Assembly: GCF_002863005.1 (NCBI RefSeq)
Contig: NZ_PKDG01000004.1
Span: forward strand, 1-64,000
Source: Pseudoxanthomonas sp.
Lineage (GTDB): Bacteria; Pseudomonadota; Gammaproteobacteria; Xanthomonadales; Xanthomonadaceae
Length of the DNA: 64,000 bases
Direction: 5' to 3'
Each line of letters starts with the position of its first letter. Within the stretch, counting starts at the first letter, position 1. Shown here piece after piece: positions 36,799 through 45,477 of this stretch. The notes beneath the pieces were generated by a model, which saw only the letters and a program-made list of their open reading frames with translations, ran no database searches and was not told where the DNA came from. The position numbers and the translations under genes were made by a program.

Positions 36799-38916
36799 TC
36801 ACCAGATCCGCACGCGATCCTGCGGAGCGATGTACAAGGGGTCGCCCTGCTTGATGCCGAACGCGTCGTACCAGGCGTCGATGTTGCGCAACGGTGCGAA
36901 TGCGCGGATGTGGCCGGGGGAATGGGTACCGTTGACGAGTTGCTGGCGCAGCGCATCGTCGCGCCAAAGGGTGCGCCAGACCTGGCCCCAGCCCATGAAG
37001 AAGCGCTGGTCGCCGGTGAAGCCATCGATCACCGGCGCCGGCTTGCCGGCCAGCGAGCGGTGGTACGCCTCCAGCGCGATCGTCAGGCCGCCCAGGTCGC
37101 CGATGTTCTCGCCCATCGCCACGCGGCCGTTGATGTGCATGCCGGGCAGCTGCGGGAACGCGTAGGCCTCGTACTGCGCGCCGAGCTTGGCCGCCTGCAC
37201 TTCGAACTTGGCTGCGTCCTCGGCGGTCCACCAGTCGCGCAGCAAGCCCGCGCCATCGGATTTCCTGCCCTGGTCGTCGAAACCATGGATGATCTCGTGG
37301 CCGATGACGCCGCCGATGCCGCCATAGTTCACCGCCGGATCGGCGTCGGGGTCGAAGAACGGCGGCTGCAGGATGGCCGCCGGGAACACGATCTCGTTCT
37401 TCACCGAGTTGTAGTACGCGTTCACCGTCTGCGGCGTCATGCCCCACTCGCCCTTGTCGACCGGCTGGCCGATGCGTGCGCGGCGGTACTCCCACTCGAA
37501 CTGGCCGGCGCGCTGCGCGTTGCCGAACAGGTCGCCGTTCTTCACGACCAGCGCGCCGTAATCGCGGTACGTCTCAGGGTGGCCGATCTTCAGGCCGAAA
37601 CCGGCGAGCTTGGCGTGCGCCTCCTTCTTGGTCGCCGGGCTCATCCACGCCAGCGCATCCAGGCGCGCGCCCATGGCCGCCTTCACGTTGGCGACCAGCG
37701 CGTCCATCTTGGCCTTGGCGTCCGGCGGGAAGTACAGCGCCACGTAGTCGCGACCGATCGCTTCGCCCATCGCCGACTCGGCGAACGACACGCCCCGCTT
37801 CCAGCGCTCGCGCTGCTGCGGTTGTCCCGACAGGAACTTGTCGCGGAACTCGTACTGCGCCACCGAGAAGTCTTTCGACAGCAGCGGCGCCGCGTTGTCG
37901 GTCGCGTGGAACGCCTGCCAGGCCTGCAGCGTGGCGACATCGGTCCCGGCGAAGATCGCGGCGATCTTCGGGATCGCGCTGTCCTGGCGGATCACCGCGC
38001 GGCCCGCGCCCTCGACGCCTGCCGCCTGGAAGAAGTCCGTCCAGGGGAAGCCGGGCGAGGTCGACGCGAACTCCGCCAGCGGACGCGGGTTGTAGGTCTT
38101 GTCGCGGTTGCGGCTCTCGGCGCGCGTCCAGTGCGCGTCGGCGATGCGCGTCTCCAGCGCCAGGATCGCCGTTGCGTTCTCCTGCGGCTTCTCCCAGCCG
38201 GCCAACTGCAGCATCTGCGCCATGTACGCCACGTAGCGCTCGCGCTGCGGCTTGAAGGTGTCGCGCAAGTACATTTCGCGATCGCCCAGGCCAAGGCCAC
38301 CCTGGCTCAGGTAGAGCGCATACCGGTCCGGATTCTTCTGGTCGTCGCTGACGCTGAGGTTGAAGAAGCTGTCGTAGAAGCCGCCGCGTGTACCCATCAG
38401 GCGAGCCAGCGCGTTCCTGTCCCTGGCTGCGCGGATGTCGGCCAGGACCGGCTGCAGGGGCTTCGACCCGAGCGCTTCGACCCTCGTCTCGTCCAGGAAG
38501 CCCCGGTACAGCGCCGCAATCTTGGCGGGGTCGCCCGCCGTCGCGGGATCGCCCAGTGCATAGCCTTCCACCAGCACCCGCAGGCGGGCTTCGGACAGGT
38601 CGCGCAGGATGGCGAACCCCCCGTAGCTGGAGCGGTCGGCGGGAATCTGCGTCGTGTCGGCCCAGGTGCCGGAGACATAACGGAAGAAGTCGGTGCCGGG
38701 CTTCGCCTGCCGGTCCATGCCCGCGGTGTCGATACCCCAGGTACCGAAGCGTTGGGCCGCAATGGTCGGAACGGATGTCCCGGCGGTGTCGGGCTCGGCG
38801 AACAGCGACTGCAGCATGCAGCCCTCATCCAGGCAACTGCGGTCTTCGTGGGCCGCGAGCGGGGCGGCGGTGGCGAGGGCCAGCAGGGTGGCGGCGGACA
38901 GCAGGGTCTTCTTCAA
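36799..38916 (-). CDS. Secreted M13-family zinc metallopeptidase (neprilysin-like, PepO)
   Basis: A 705-residue enzyme with a signal peptide (KKTLLSAATLLALATAAPLAA). Substrate-binding NAYYN (499-503), zinc motif HEIIH (540-544) and third ligand region GENIGDLGG are intact. M13 proteins cleave oligopeptides on the amino side of hydrophobic residues. No ATG precedes the signal peptide; TTG 38916 is the best start because GGAGGA lies 5 bases upstream and the leader begins there. Confidence 0.9.
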   Translation of the reverse strand: MKKTLLSAATLLALATAAPLAAHEDRSCLDEGCMLQSLFAEPDTAGTSVPTIAAQRFGTWGIDTAGMDRQAKPGTDFFRYVSGTWADTTQIPADRSSYGGFAILRDLSEARLRVLVEGYALGDPATAGDPAKIAALYRGFLDETRVEALGSKPLQPVLADIRAARDRNALARLMGTRGGFYDSFFNLSVSDDQKNPDRYALYLSQGGLGLGDREMYLRDTFKPQRERYVAYMAQMLQLAGWEKPQENATAILALETRIADAHWTRAESRNRDKTYNPRPLAEFASTSPGFPWTDFFQAAGVEGAGRAVIRQDSAIPKIAAIFAGTDVATLQAWQAFHATDNAAPLLSKDFSVAQYEFRDKFLSGQPQQRERWKRGVSFAESAMGEAIGRDYVALYFPPDAKAKMDALVANVKAAMGARLDALAWMSPATKKEAHAKLAGFGLKIGHPETYRDYGALVVKNGDLFGNAQRAGQFEWEYRRARIGQPVDKGEWGMTPQTVNAYYNSVKNEIVFPAAILQPPFFDPDADPAVNYGGIGGVIGHEIIHGFDDQGRKSDGAGLLRDWWTAEDAAKFEVQAAKLGAQYEAYAFPQLPGMHINGRVAMGENIGDLGGLTIALEAYHRSLAGKPAPVIDGFTGDQRFFMGWGQVWRTLWRDDALRQQLVNGTHSPGHIRAFAPLRNIDAWYDAFGIKQGDPLYIAPQDRVRIW

Positions 38917-39046
38917 CGGGATCCTCCGGGACAGGGCGTGCGCGCATCGCGCGCGGGCGGGCCCCTCAGGGTACCCGCCAGCCGCCTGCGCCGACCCCTG
39001 CCGAAGGTGATGCCAGGGAGGTCGATGCGGTGCCCCCGCCCCCTGG

Positions 39047-39066
39047 CGCCCGGCGATCGCCGGGCG
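39047..39066. repeat. Perfect 20-bp palindrome after the adhesin gene
   Basis: CGCCCGGCGATCGCCGGGCG is self-complementary and centred 40 bases beyond the adhesin stop. It lacks a T-tract, so any terminator role is uncertain; it may be a REP-like element. Confidence 0.65.
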
Positions 39067-39096
39067 TCGTGGAGGCCGCAGGACCACGGGGGCGGG

Positions 39097-42000
39097 TCAG
39101 CGCGATGCGTCGGCGTTCGCGTTACCGGCACAGCGTCGTCCGCAACGACGTGCCTCCTCGCTCGCCATCGTGCCGTCGTCCCGTACGAAGCCGCCGCTCG
39201 ACGGCTGGCCATACGACAGGCGCAGGCCGATGCTGCTCCCCTGCGTGCCGCCGCTCGCCTGTTCGTGACCGAACAGCAACGACAGCAACCAGCCGCGGCG
39301 CAGTTTCATGTCCACGCCCGCCGCCAGCGACAGGGCGTCGTCGTTGTAGCTCTGCAGGTCCAGTCGATAGTCGGTCGGATGCGGCCAGACCACGTAGTTC
39401 ATCGTGGCATCGCCCCTGTCCTCGATCGCCTGGCGGTATTCGAGGCTCCAGAACGGTCGGTAGCGGCCATTCGCGCCGCCTGGCTGGTAACTGCCCTCCA
39501 GGCCCAGTGCCAGCGCCCGGTTCTCGACCACCTGCCGGCGGTACGCCAGATCATAGATATCCAGTCCGTGTTCGCGATACGCGTCCAGCGTGGTGCGACT
39601 CGCATCGAGGCGACCGTAGCCGGTGAGGGTCATACGATCGCTGCGGTGCTCATAGCCCAGTGCCAGCGAACCGAACCACTGTTCGCCATCGCGCACCGCC
39701 GTCGCCGTGGCGTCGGCGTCCTCGCTCCAGCGACGCAGGTCGAAGTCCAGCCGTCCGGTGGCGAGCATCGCATCCACGAAGACGTGTTCGCCGCTGCGCC
39801 ACAGGCCATACAGCGCAAGCGAACGCTGGTCCGCCTTCAGCCGCGAGGCGTTGCCGTCCAGGTCGCTGTCGTTGCGCGCCAGGCTGCCGGCCACGCCCAC
39901 CAGCAGATGCTCGCCGAACGCGCGGTCCGCACCCACCGTGATGCCGTCGGTCTGGACGTCGTAGCCACCCGCCCCGCCCCGCTTGCCGAACGTCGCGGTG
40001 CCCGAGGCCCAGCCGCCCCACCCCTGCGGCAGCGCCGGCCACGCTTGGCCGGTCGCCTGGCCTACCGGCACCGAAAGCCCCTGGCGATCCTCGTCGCCGG
40101 CATACGCGAGCGTCACGCTGTTGCTGGAACCGTTCGCACCGCTGCGCACCTGGCGCAGGCGGTCGCGGATGTTGGACTGCTGTACGTTGGCGAAGCGCAC
40201 GCTGGCATCCACCTGCGCCTGCAACAGGCCCACCACGCCCGCATCGCGCGTGGGATCGGGCCGCACCTCCACCTGCAGGCGCATCTCCACGCTGGCAGCG
40301 GCGTAGTTGCCGGCCGCGGCCTGCGTGGCGGTGATGACCGTCTCCCCTTCCGCGTGCAGCGTCACCGTACGCCCGCTGATGCTGGCCACGGCGGGATCGC
40401 TGCTGGCGAAGGTGAACGCGCCGCTGCTGGGGCTCTGCGGGTTGGCCAGGTCGAATGCCGGCTCCCCATATACCTTCCGCAGCGTTTCCGGCCACACCAG
40501 CGTCGGCACCGCCGCGGCGATGTCGACATCAAGCCGCACTTGCGGTGCGGCCTGGTGGTTGGCATCGCCCGCCTGGTCCGCGGTCAGGCTGCAACGGCCG
40601 ACCGCGCGCATGGTGACGGTCGAATCGCTGACCGCGCAGACCTGGGGCGTGGTGCTGGCGAAGACCACCGCGTTGCCCGATGCACCGCCCGCGGCCGCCA
40701 CGGAGAACGTGCCGTCCGGAGTGAACACCGGTGTCGCCGGAGTGGCGGCGAAGCCGGAGATCGCCTGCGTCGCCTGCGCGACGACCAGCTCATACGGCTG
40801 TGCAGCGGTGAAGCCATTGGCATCGCGGACTTCGACGGTGAACGCGAAGCGGCCGGCCTGCGTCGGCGTACCCGCCAACACGCCGGCGGCGCTCAGCGTC
40901 ACCCCTTGGGGCAGTTGGCCCGCCGTCACCGCATAAGCGTAAGGCGCGGTGCCGCCACTGACCGACAGTGTCTGGTCGAACGCACTCGCATGCGTCCCCT
41001 GCGGCAGTGCCGACAGCGAGAACAGGATCTGCGGCGCCGCCACCTGCAGCGTGTACTGGCGCTGCGCGGTGAACGGACCGGTGCCGGTACTGCTGTCGGT
41101 CGCGCGCACGGTCACCGTGAAGCTGCCTGCCACGGTCGGCGTACCGACGAGACGTCCGTCCGATCCCAGGCTCACGCCGTCCGGCAACGCGCCTCCCACC
41201 ACGTCGAACACATAGGGCGATGCGCCGCCGCTGGCGATGAAAGCGTGCGCGTATGCCGCGCCGCCGATGCCATTGGGCGGACTCGTCGCGTCCAGCACCA
41301 CGCTGGGCGGGGCCACCGTAATGCTGACCAGCGCCGGCGCCGTGGTCTGGTACGCGTCGGTCGCGGTGTACGTGAAGCTGTCAGGGCCGGCATACCCCGG
41401 CGTCGGCTGGTAGGTGATCGTGGTGCCGTTCACCGTCGCGGTGCCGTGCGACGGCGCGGTATCCACGGCCACCGAGTCGGGCGTGCCGGTGATCGGCAGT
41501 GTCACCGGCGCGGCGGGCGCGTTGTAGGGCAGCGACACGCTCGCCGGACCCACGGTCAGCGCCGGCATCGGCGTGACCGCGTTCGAGGCGGCCGATGCCG
41601 CGCCCATGCCCACGCTGTTGGTCGCGCGTACGGTGAAGGTATAGCTGGTGCCCGGCGTGAGACCGGTGAAGCGGACCGGACTGCCCGTGCCCGTCGCCGT
41701 CGCACCTCCCGGACTCGCGGTCACGGTGTAGCCGGTGATCGGGGCGCCGCCACTGCTCACCGGCGCGGTGAACGCGACATCGACCTCGCCCGGCGCGGCC
41801 ATCGCTGCCGTCCCGATGGTCGGAGCACCCGGCAACACGGCGTTGACGGTGAACGAGCGGGTGACCTGCGTCGCCGCGAGGTAGCTGCCGTCGCCCGCCT
41901 GGTCGGCGTTGATGGTGCAGGTGCCGGACGTGACGAACGTCAGCGCGCCGCCGGTGGTGATCGTGCAGACCCCGGTGGTCGACGAGGTGAACGTCGGCGT

Positions 42001-45000
42001 CAGGCCGGAATCAGACGTCGCCGTCAGCGTCGGCGTGGTACCGAAGTTCTGCGCGCCGGGGTTGTTGAAGGTGATCGTCTGCGTCGCCGCCGGTGTGATC
42101 GCATTCGACGACGAGGACGCCGGTCCCACGCCCGCCACGTTTTCCGCCTCCACGGTGAAGGTGTAGCTCACCCCGTTGGTCAGTCCAGTCACCACGATGG
42201 GCGAGCTGGCGCCGCTGACAGGCGCTACATCGTTCGGGGTCACACTGACGATGTAGCCGCTGATCACCGTTCCGCCGGTGTTGGTCGGCGCCACGAACGC
42301 CACGCCGGCCTGCGTGTCGCCCGCGGTGGCCACGACCGCCGTCGGCGCACCCGGTATCACCGCATTGACGGTGAACGAGCGGCTCACCTGCGTCGCCGCC
42401 AGGTAGCTGCCGTCACCGGCCTGGTCCGCATTGATCGTGCAGGTGCCCGCGGAGACGAACGTCAGCACGCCCTCGGACGAGACCGTGCACACGCCCTGGG
42501 TCGACGACGTGAAGGTCACGTCCAGTCCGGACGTGGCGGACGCGCCGCCGTTGAGGATGCGGAGATCCGGGCTGGTACCGAAGTTCTGCGCGCCGGGATT
42601 GGCGAACGTGATGGTCTGCGGCGCCGCGGGCTGGATCGCGTTGGAAGCGGCCGAGGCGGCGCCGGTGCCGGCACTGTTGGTCGCCGTCACGGTGAAGGTG
42701 TAGCTCACGCCGTTGGTCAGACCGGTGACGGTGATCGGCGAGCCTGACCCCGTCCCGGTGCTTCCGCCGGGATTCGCCGTGACGGTGTAGCCGGTGATGG
42801 CGCTCCCACCCGTGCTGGACGGCGCGGTGAAGGTGATGGTCGCCTGCTGGTTGCCCGCACTGGCCGTGCCGATGGTCGGCGCGCCGGGCACCACCGCATT
42901 GACGGTGAAGCTGCGGGTGACGGTGCTCGCCGCATTCGTCGACGCGTTGCCGGCCTGGTCGGCATCGATGGTGCACGTGCCGGCGGCGACGAAGGTCAGC
43001 GCACCGCCCGTGGTTATCGTGCACACGCTGGTGGTGGACGAACTGAAAGCGATGGCCAGGCCGGTCGCGCCACCCAGCGCATAGTCCGAGCTCGCGGTCA
43101 GCGTCGGCGTTGCGCCGACGTTGTAGTTGCCCGGCTGCGCGAAGGTGATGACCTGGTCCGCTTTCGGCGTGACGCTGTTCGAGGCGCCCGATGCCGACCC
43201 CGTGCCGATGGCATTGGTCGCCGTGACAGTGAAGGTGTAGGCGGTGCCGTTGGTGAGCGACCCCACCGTGATCACGCACGCGGCCGGTCCGGCACAGGTA
43301 CCGGTGGCGCCGCCGGGGCTGGCGGTCGCGGTGTAGGTCGTGATCGCCGATCCGCCATTGGCGGGCGCGGTGAACGTCACCGTTGCCTGGCCATCGCCGG
43401 CGGTGGCCGTGCCGATGGTGGGCGCCGCAGGGGCCGTCGGAATGGCGACCGTATGGGTGCTGCCGCCGCTGTAGGCCGCAATGCTGTTGCCGGCATTGTC
43501 GGTGACGTTGGTGCTGCCGTTGAGGTTGATCTTGAGGGTGCCGTTGCCGGTGATCGACGCGATGCCGACGTCGATCGAACTGCCGCTGGACGCCGACACG
43601 CTGGCGATCGTGCCTGTCGCAGATCCCGTACCGACCAGGGTGAAGTCATCGGTGGAAACGTTCACGACGGGTTCGCTGAAGGTGACCGTGAAGGCCATGC
43701 TGGTATCGGTCGACGCAGGCGATCCGCTGACCGCGATGCCGGAGACCGACGGCGCGACGCCGTCGATGACCAGGTTCTTGTTGGCGCCCAGCGAATTGGC
43801 GGCGCCGGGCGCTGCCAGCGTCAGCGTCGCATTGTTGCCGGCGGCGTCGCGGATGGTTCCGCCATTCAATGCCAGTGCCGACGTGGACACATAATCCAGG
43901 TCGGCGCTGGCGTTGCCCGACACGACGGTGTAGCTGAAGCTGAGGGTGCTGGTGCCGCTGCCACTGGCATAGGTGATGGTGCGGTCGGTGGCACCCGTTT
44001 CGAGGGTGAGCTGCGGAGTCCCGGAGACGGTGACCACCTCGCTGAAGTTCACCTGCACGCTGATGACATCGCCGATCCGGTACGTCCCGTTGGCGGTCGA
44101 CGATGTCACCGAGGCGACCGATGGCGCGGTGCCGTCGATAACGAGGTTCTTGTTGGCGCCCAGCGAGTTGGCCGTGCCGGGAGAGGCCAGCGTCAGCACC
44201 GCGTTGTTGCTGGCCGCATCGCGGATCGAACCGCCATTGAGCGCCAGTGCGCTGGTCGATACGTAATCCAGGTCGGTCGAGACATCGCCCGCCTGAACCG
44301 TGTAGGTGAACGTCAACGTGCCGGTGCCGCTGCCGCTGGCATAGTTGACCGTGCGATCGGTGGCGCCCGTTTCCAGCGTCAGCTGCGGCGTGCCGAAGAC
44401 CAGTACGTTCTCGTTGAAACCTACCTGGATGCTGACGACGTCGCCGATCTTGTAGGTGCCGTTGGCCGTGCTGGAGCTGACCGAGGTGACGGCAGGCGGC
44501 GTGGTATCGGGGGGTACCGCAGGATCGATGACGATGTTGTTCATCGAATGCCAGGTACCGGTCCCGCCCTGAGCTCCACCCGCAGACACGTACATGCGGA
44601 CGTCGTCGACGTACTCGAACGCATTGCCCAGTGCGATCGTCATCGGAATGCCGCTGGGTGCATAACCTTCGAACGTCGTCGACGCGACCTGCACGCCGTC
44701 CCGGTAACCCACGACGGTATTCGTTACCGACTGGGTCTCGCCCCAGTTGTAGTAGCGGAAGGACGTCAACTTGAATTCGGCGCCGCCTGCGGAACGGATG
44801 GCCATGCCCTTCGCGGCGCCGTTGGCGCCATCGTCGTACGTCACGGCGGAATAGCTGCCGTCGCCGCTGAAGAGCCAGGTGTTGTCGCGCCAGTGGATCG
44901 CACCCAGGTTCGACCCCGCCGTGTCGGCGATGTTGTAGACCTGGATATCGAGACCGACGATATCGCCGCTGCCGCCATCACCATCCGATGCAACACCATC

Positions 45001-45141
45001 CCCCAGTCCGGCGTCGCTGGTGAACGTCAGCGTCGCGGCGCCGGCATGCGTGGCCATGGCGGCCATGCCCGCCAACACCATGACGCCGAACAGGCGGCCG
45101 AGCAGGCGGACGCGGCGCGCAGCGCCGGAAAGAGTGGACAT
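39097..45141 (-). CDS. Giant repeat-rich autotransporter adhesin
   Basis: A 2014-residue surface protein. Signal peptide to about residue 36; an N-terminal beta domain; two Ig-like modules opening SSSTANGTYKIGD (about 214-455); a third Ig-like module; then four fibronectin-III/MBG-like units of about 180 residues each (starts near 570, 750, 931 and 1105, each opening with an APTIG-like strand); He_PIG-type Ig modules; and a C-terminal autotransporter beta-barrel (about 1700-1975). The last barrel strand (IGLRLSYGQ) is followed by about 35 extra residues with two cysteines and no terminal aromatic, which is unusual. A role in attachment is inferred from architecture. Confidence 0.82.
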   Translation of the reverse strand: MSTLSGAARRVRLLGRLFGVMVLAGMAAMATHAGAATLTFTSDAGLGDGVASDGDGGSGDIVGLDIQVYNIADTAGSNLGAIHWRDNTWLFSGDGSYSAVTYDDGANGAAKGMAIRSAGGAEFKLTSFRYYNWGETQSVTNTVVGYRDGVQVASTTFEGYAPSGIPMTIALGNAFEYVDDVRMYVSAGGAQGGTGTWHSMNNIVIDPAVPPDTTPPAVTSVSSSTANGTYKIGDVVSIQVGFNENVLVFGTPQLTLETGATDRTVNYASGSGTGTLTFTYTVQAGDVSTDLDYVSTSALALNGGSIRDAASNNAVLTLASPGTANSLGANKNLVIDGTAPSVASVTSSTANGTYRIGDVISVQVNFSEVVTVSGTPQLTLETGATDRTITYASGSGTSTLSFSYTVVSGNASADLDYVSTSALALNGGTIRDAAGNNATLTLAAPGAANSLGANKNLVIDGVAPSVSGIAVSGSPASTDTSMAFTVTFSEPVVNVSTDDFTLVGTGSATGTIASVSASSGSSIDVGIASITGNGTLKINLNGSTNVTDNAGNSIAAYSGGSTHTVAIPTAPAAPTIGTATAGDGQATVTFTAPANGGSAITTYTATASPGGATGTCAGPAACVITVGSLTNGTAYTFTVTATNAIGTGSASGASNSVTPKADQVITFAQPGNYNVGATPTLTASSDYALGGATGLAIAFSSSTTSVCTITTGGALTFVAAGTCTIDADQAGNASTNAASTVTRSFTVNAVVPGAPTIGTASAGNQQATITFTAPSSTGGSAITGYTVTANPGGSTGTGSGSPITVTGLTNGVSYTFTVTATNSAGTGAASAASNAIQPAAPQTITFANPGAQNFGTSPDLRILNGGASATSGLDVTFTSSTQGVCTVSSEGVLTFVSAGTCTINADQAGDGSYLAATQVSRSFTVNAVIPGAPTAVVATAGDTQAGVAFVAPTNTGGTVISGYIVSVTPNDVAPVSGASSPIVVTGLTNGVSYTFTVEAENVAGVGPASSSSNAITPAATQTITFNNPGAQNFGTTPTLTATSDSGLTPTFTSSTTGVCTITTGGALTFVTSGTCTINADQAGDGSYLAATQVTRSFTVNAVLPGAPTIGTAAMAAPGEVDVAFTAPVSSGGAPITGYTVTASPGGATATGTGSPVRFTGLTPGTSYTFTVRATNSVGMGAASAASNAVTPMPALTVGPASVSLPYNAPAAPVTLPITGTPDSVAVDTAPSHGTATVNGTTITYQPTPGYAGPDSFTYTATDAYQTTAPALVSITVAPPSVVLDATSPPNGIGGAAYAHAFIASGGASPYVFDVVGGALPDGVSLGSDGRLVGTPTVAGSFTVTVRATDSSTGTGPFTAQRQYTLQVAAPQILFSLSALPQGTHASAFDQTLSVSGGTAPYAYAVTAGQLPQGVTLSAAGVLAGTPTQAGRFAFTVEVRDANGFTAAQPYELVVAQATQAISGFAATPATPVFTPDGTFSVAAAGGASGNAVVFASTTPQVCAVSDSTVTMRAVGRCSLTADQAGDANHQAAPQVRLDVDIAAAVPTLVWPETLRKVYGEPAFDLANPQSPSSGAFTFASSDPAVASISGRTVTLHAEGETVITATQAAAGNYAAASVEMRLQVEVRPDPTRDAGVVGLLQAQVDASVRFANVQQSNIRDRLRQVRSGANGSSNSVTLAYAGDEDRQGLSVPVGQATGQAWPALPQGWGGWASGTATFGKRGGAGGYDVQTDGITVGADRAFGEHLLVGVAGSLARNDSDLDGNASRLKADQRSLALYGLWRSGEHVFVDAMLATGRLDFDLRRWSEDADATATAVRDGEQWFGSLALGYEHRSDRMTLTGYGRLDASRTTLDAYREHGLDIYDLAYRRQVVENRALALGLEGSYQPGGANGRYRPFWSLEYRQAIEDRGDATMNYVVWPHPTDYRLDLQSYNDDALSLAAGVDMKLRRGWLLSLLFGHEQASGGTQGSSIGLRLSYGQPSSGGFVRDDGTMASEEARRCGRRCAGNANADASR
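41800..43450. repeat. Long imperfect tandem repeat units inside the adhesin gene
   Basis: Three to four related units of about 540 bases encode alternating fibronectin-III and MBG-like modules. Near-identical segments recur, such as TTCTGCGCGCCGGG near 42045 and 42585, so the tract is a candidate for recombination-driven length change. Boundaries are approximate. Confidence 0.6.
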
Positions 45142-45477
45142 GTGGACCCCTGGAAAACGTGAAGGTGCATCGCATCACGGCACCCCCGAAGGCTGCCGTC
45201 CCCTGGCCACGCATGTCAGCCCCGCCTCACGGAGGGACCTCCCCGACATGCACGATCCAACCTCGACCGGAGGCGCATCGACGCCCCCTGCTGGTGCGGC
45301 ATGGTAACGGCCACAGGCGGCATGCTCCAGCAACCGCGTCCCACTGCGCCAGCGTCCGGGCAGATGCAAGGCGTGTGCCTGCGAGCGCCCCGTTGCGTCC
45401 CGCCACCCTCAAGACTGGCCGCGCGAGGCCGCTAGTAATGGCCGATACGCTCGCTTCCCCGGGTAACGCCCCACCCC
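45142..45477. promoter_or_regulatory. Divergent intergenic region, adhesin / MHYT protein
   Basis: 336 bases without a supportable gene. CATGTC near 45212 and GACATG near 45243 are the ends of one hairpin, and a second (ACGGCA and TGCCGT arms) lies near 45176-45200. Both would be in the adhesin 5' UTR if its promoter lies above 45250. I looked for a c-di-GMP riboswitch and did not find its conserved GGGCAAACC core. Confidence 0.4.

Noticed and set aside
36910-42747. A 1945-codon open frame on the + strand
   Set aside because: It is antisense to the M13 peptidase and the adhesin, has Arg/His/Val-rich composition typical of GC-rich shadows, shows no domain, and lacks a plausible start.
45142-45477. 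Possible c-di-GMP riboswitch in the adhesin leader
   Set aside because: Hairpins exist, but the conserved GEMM core sequence is absent on both strands.
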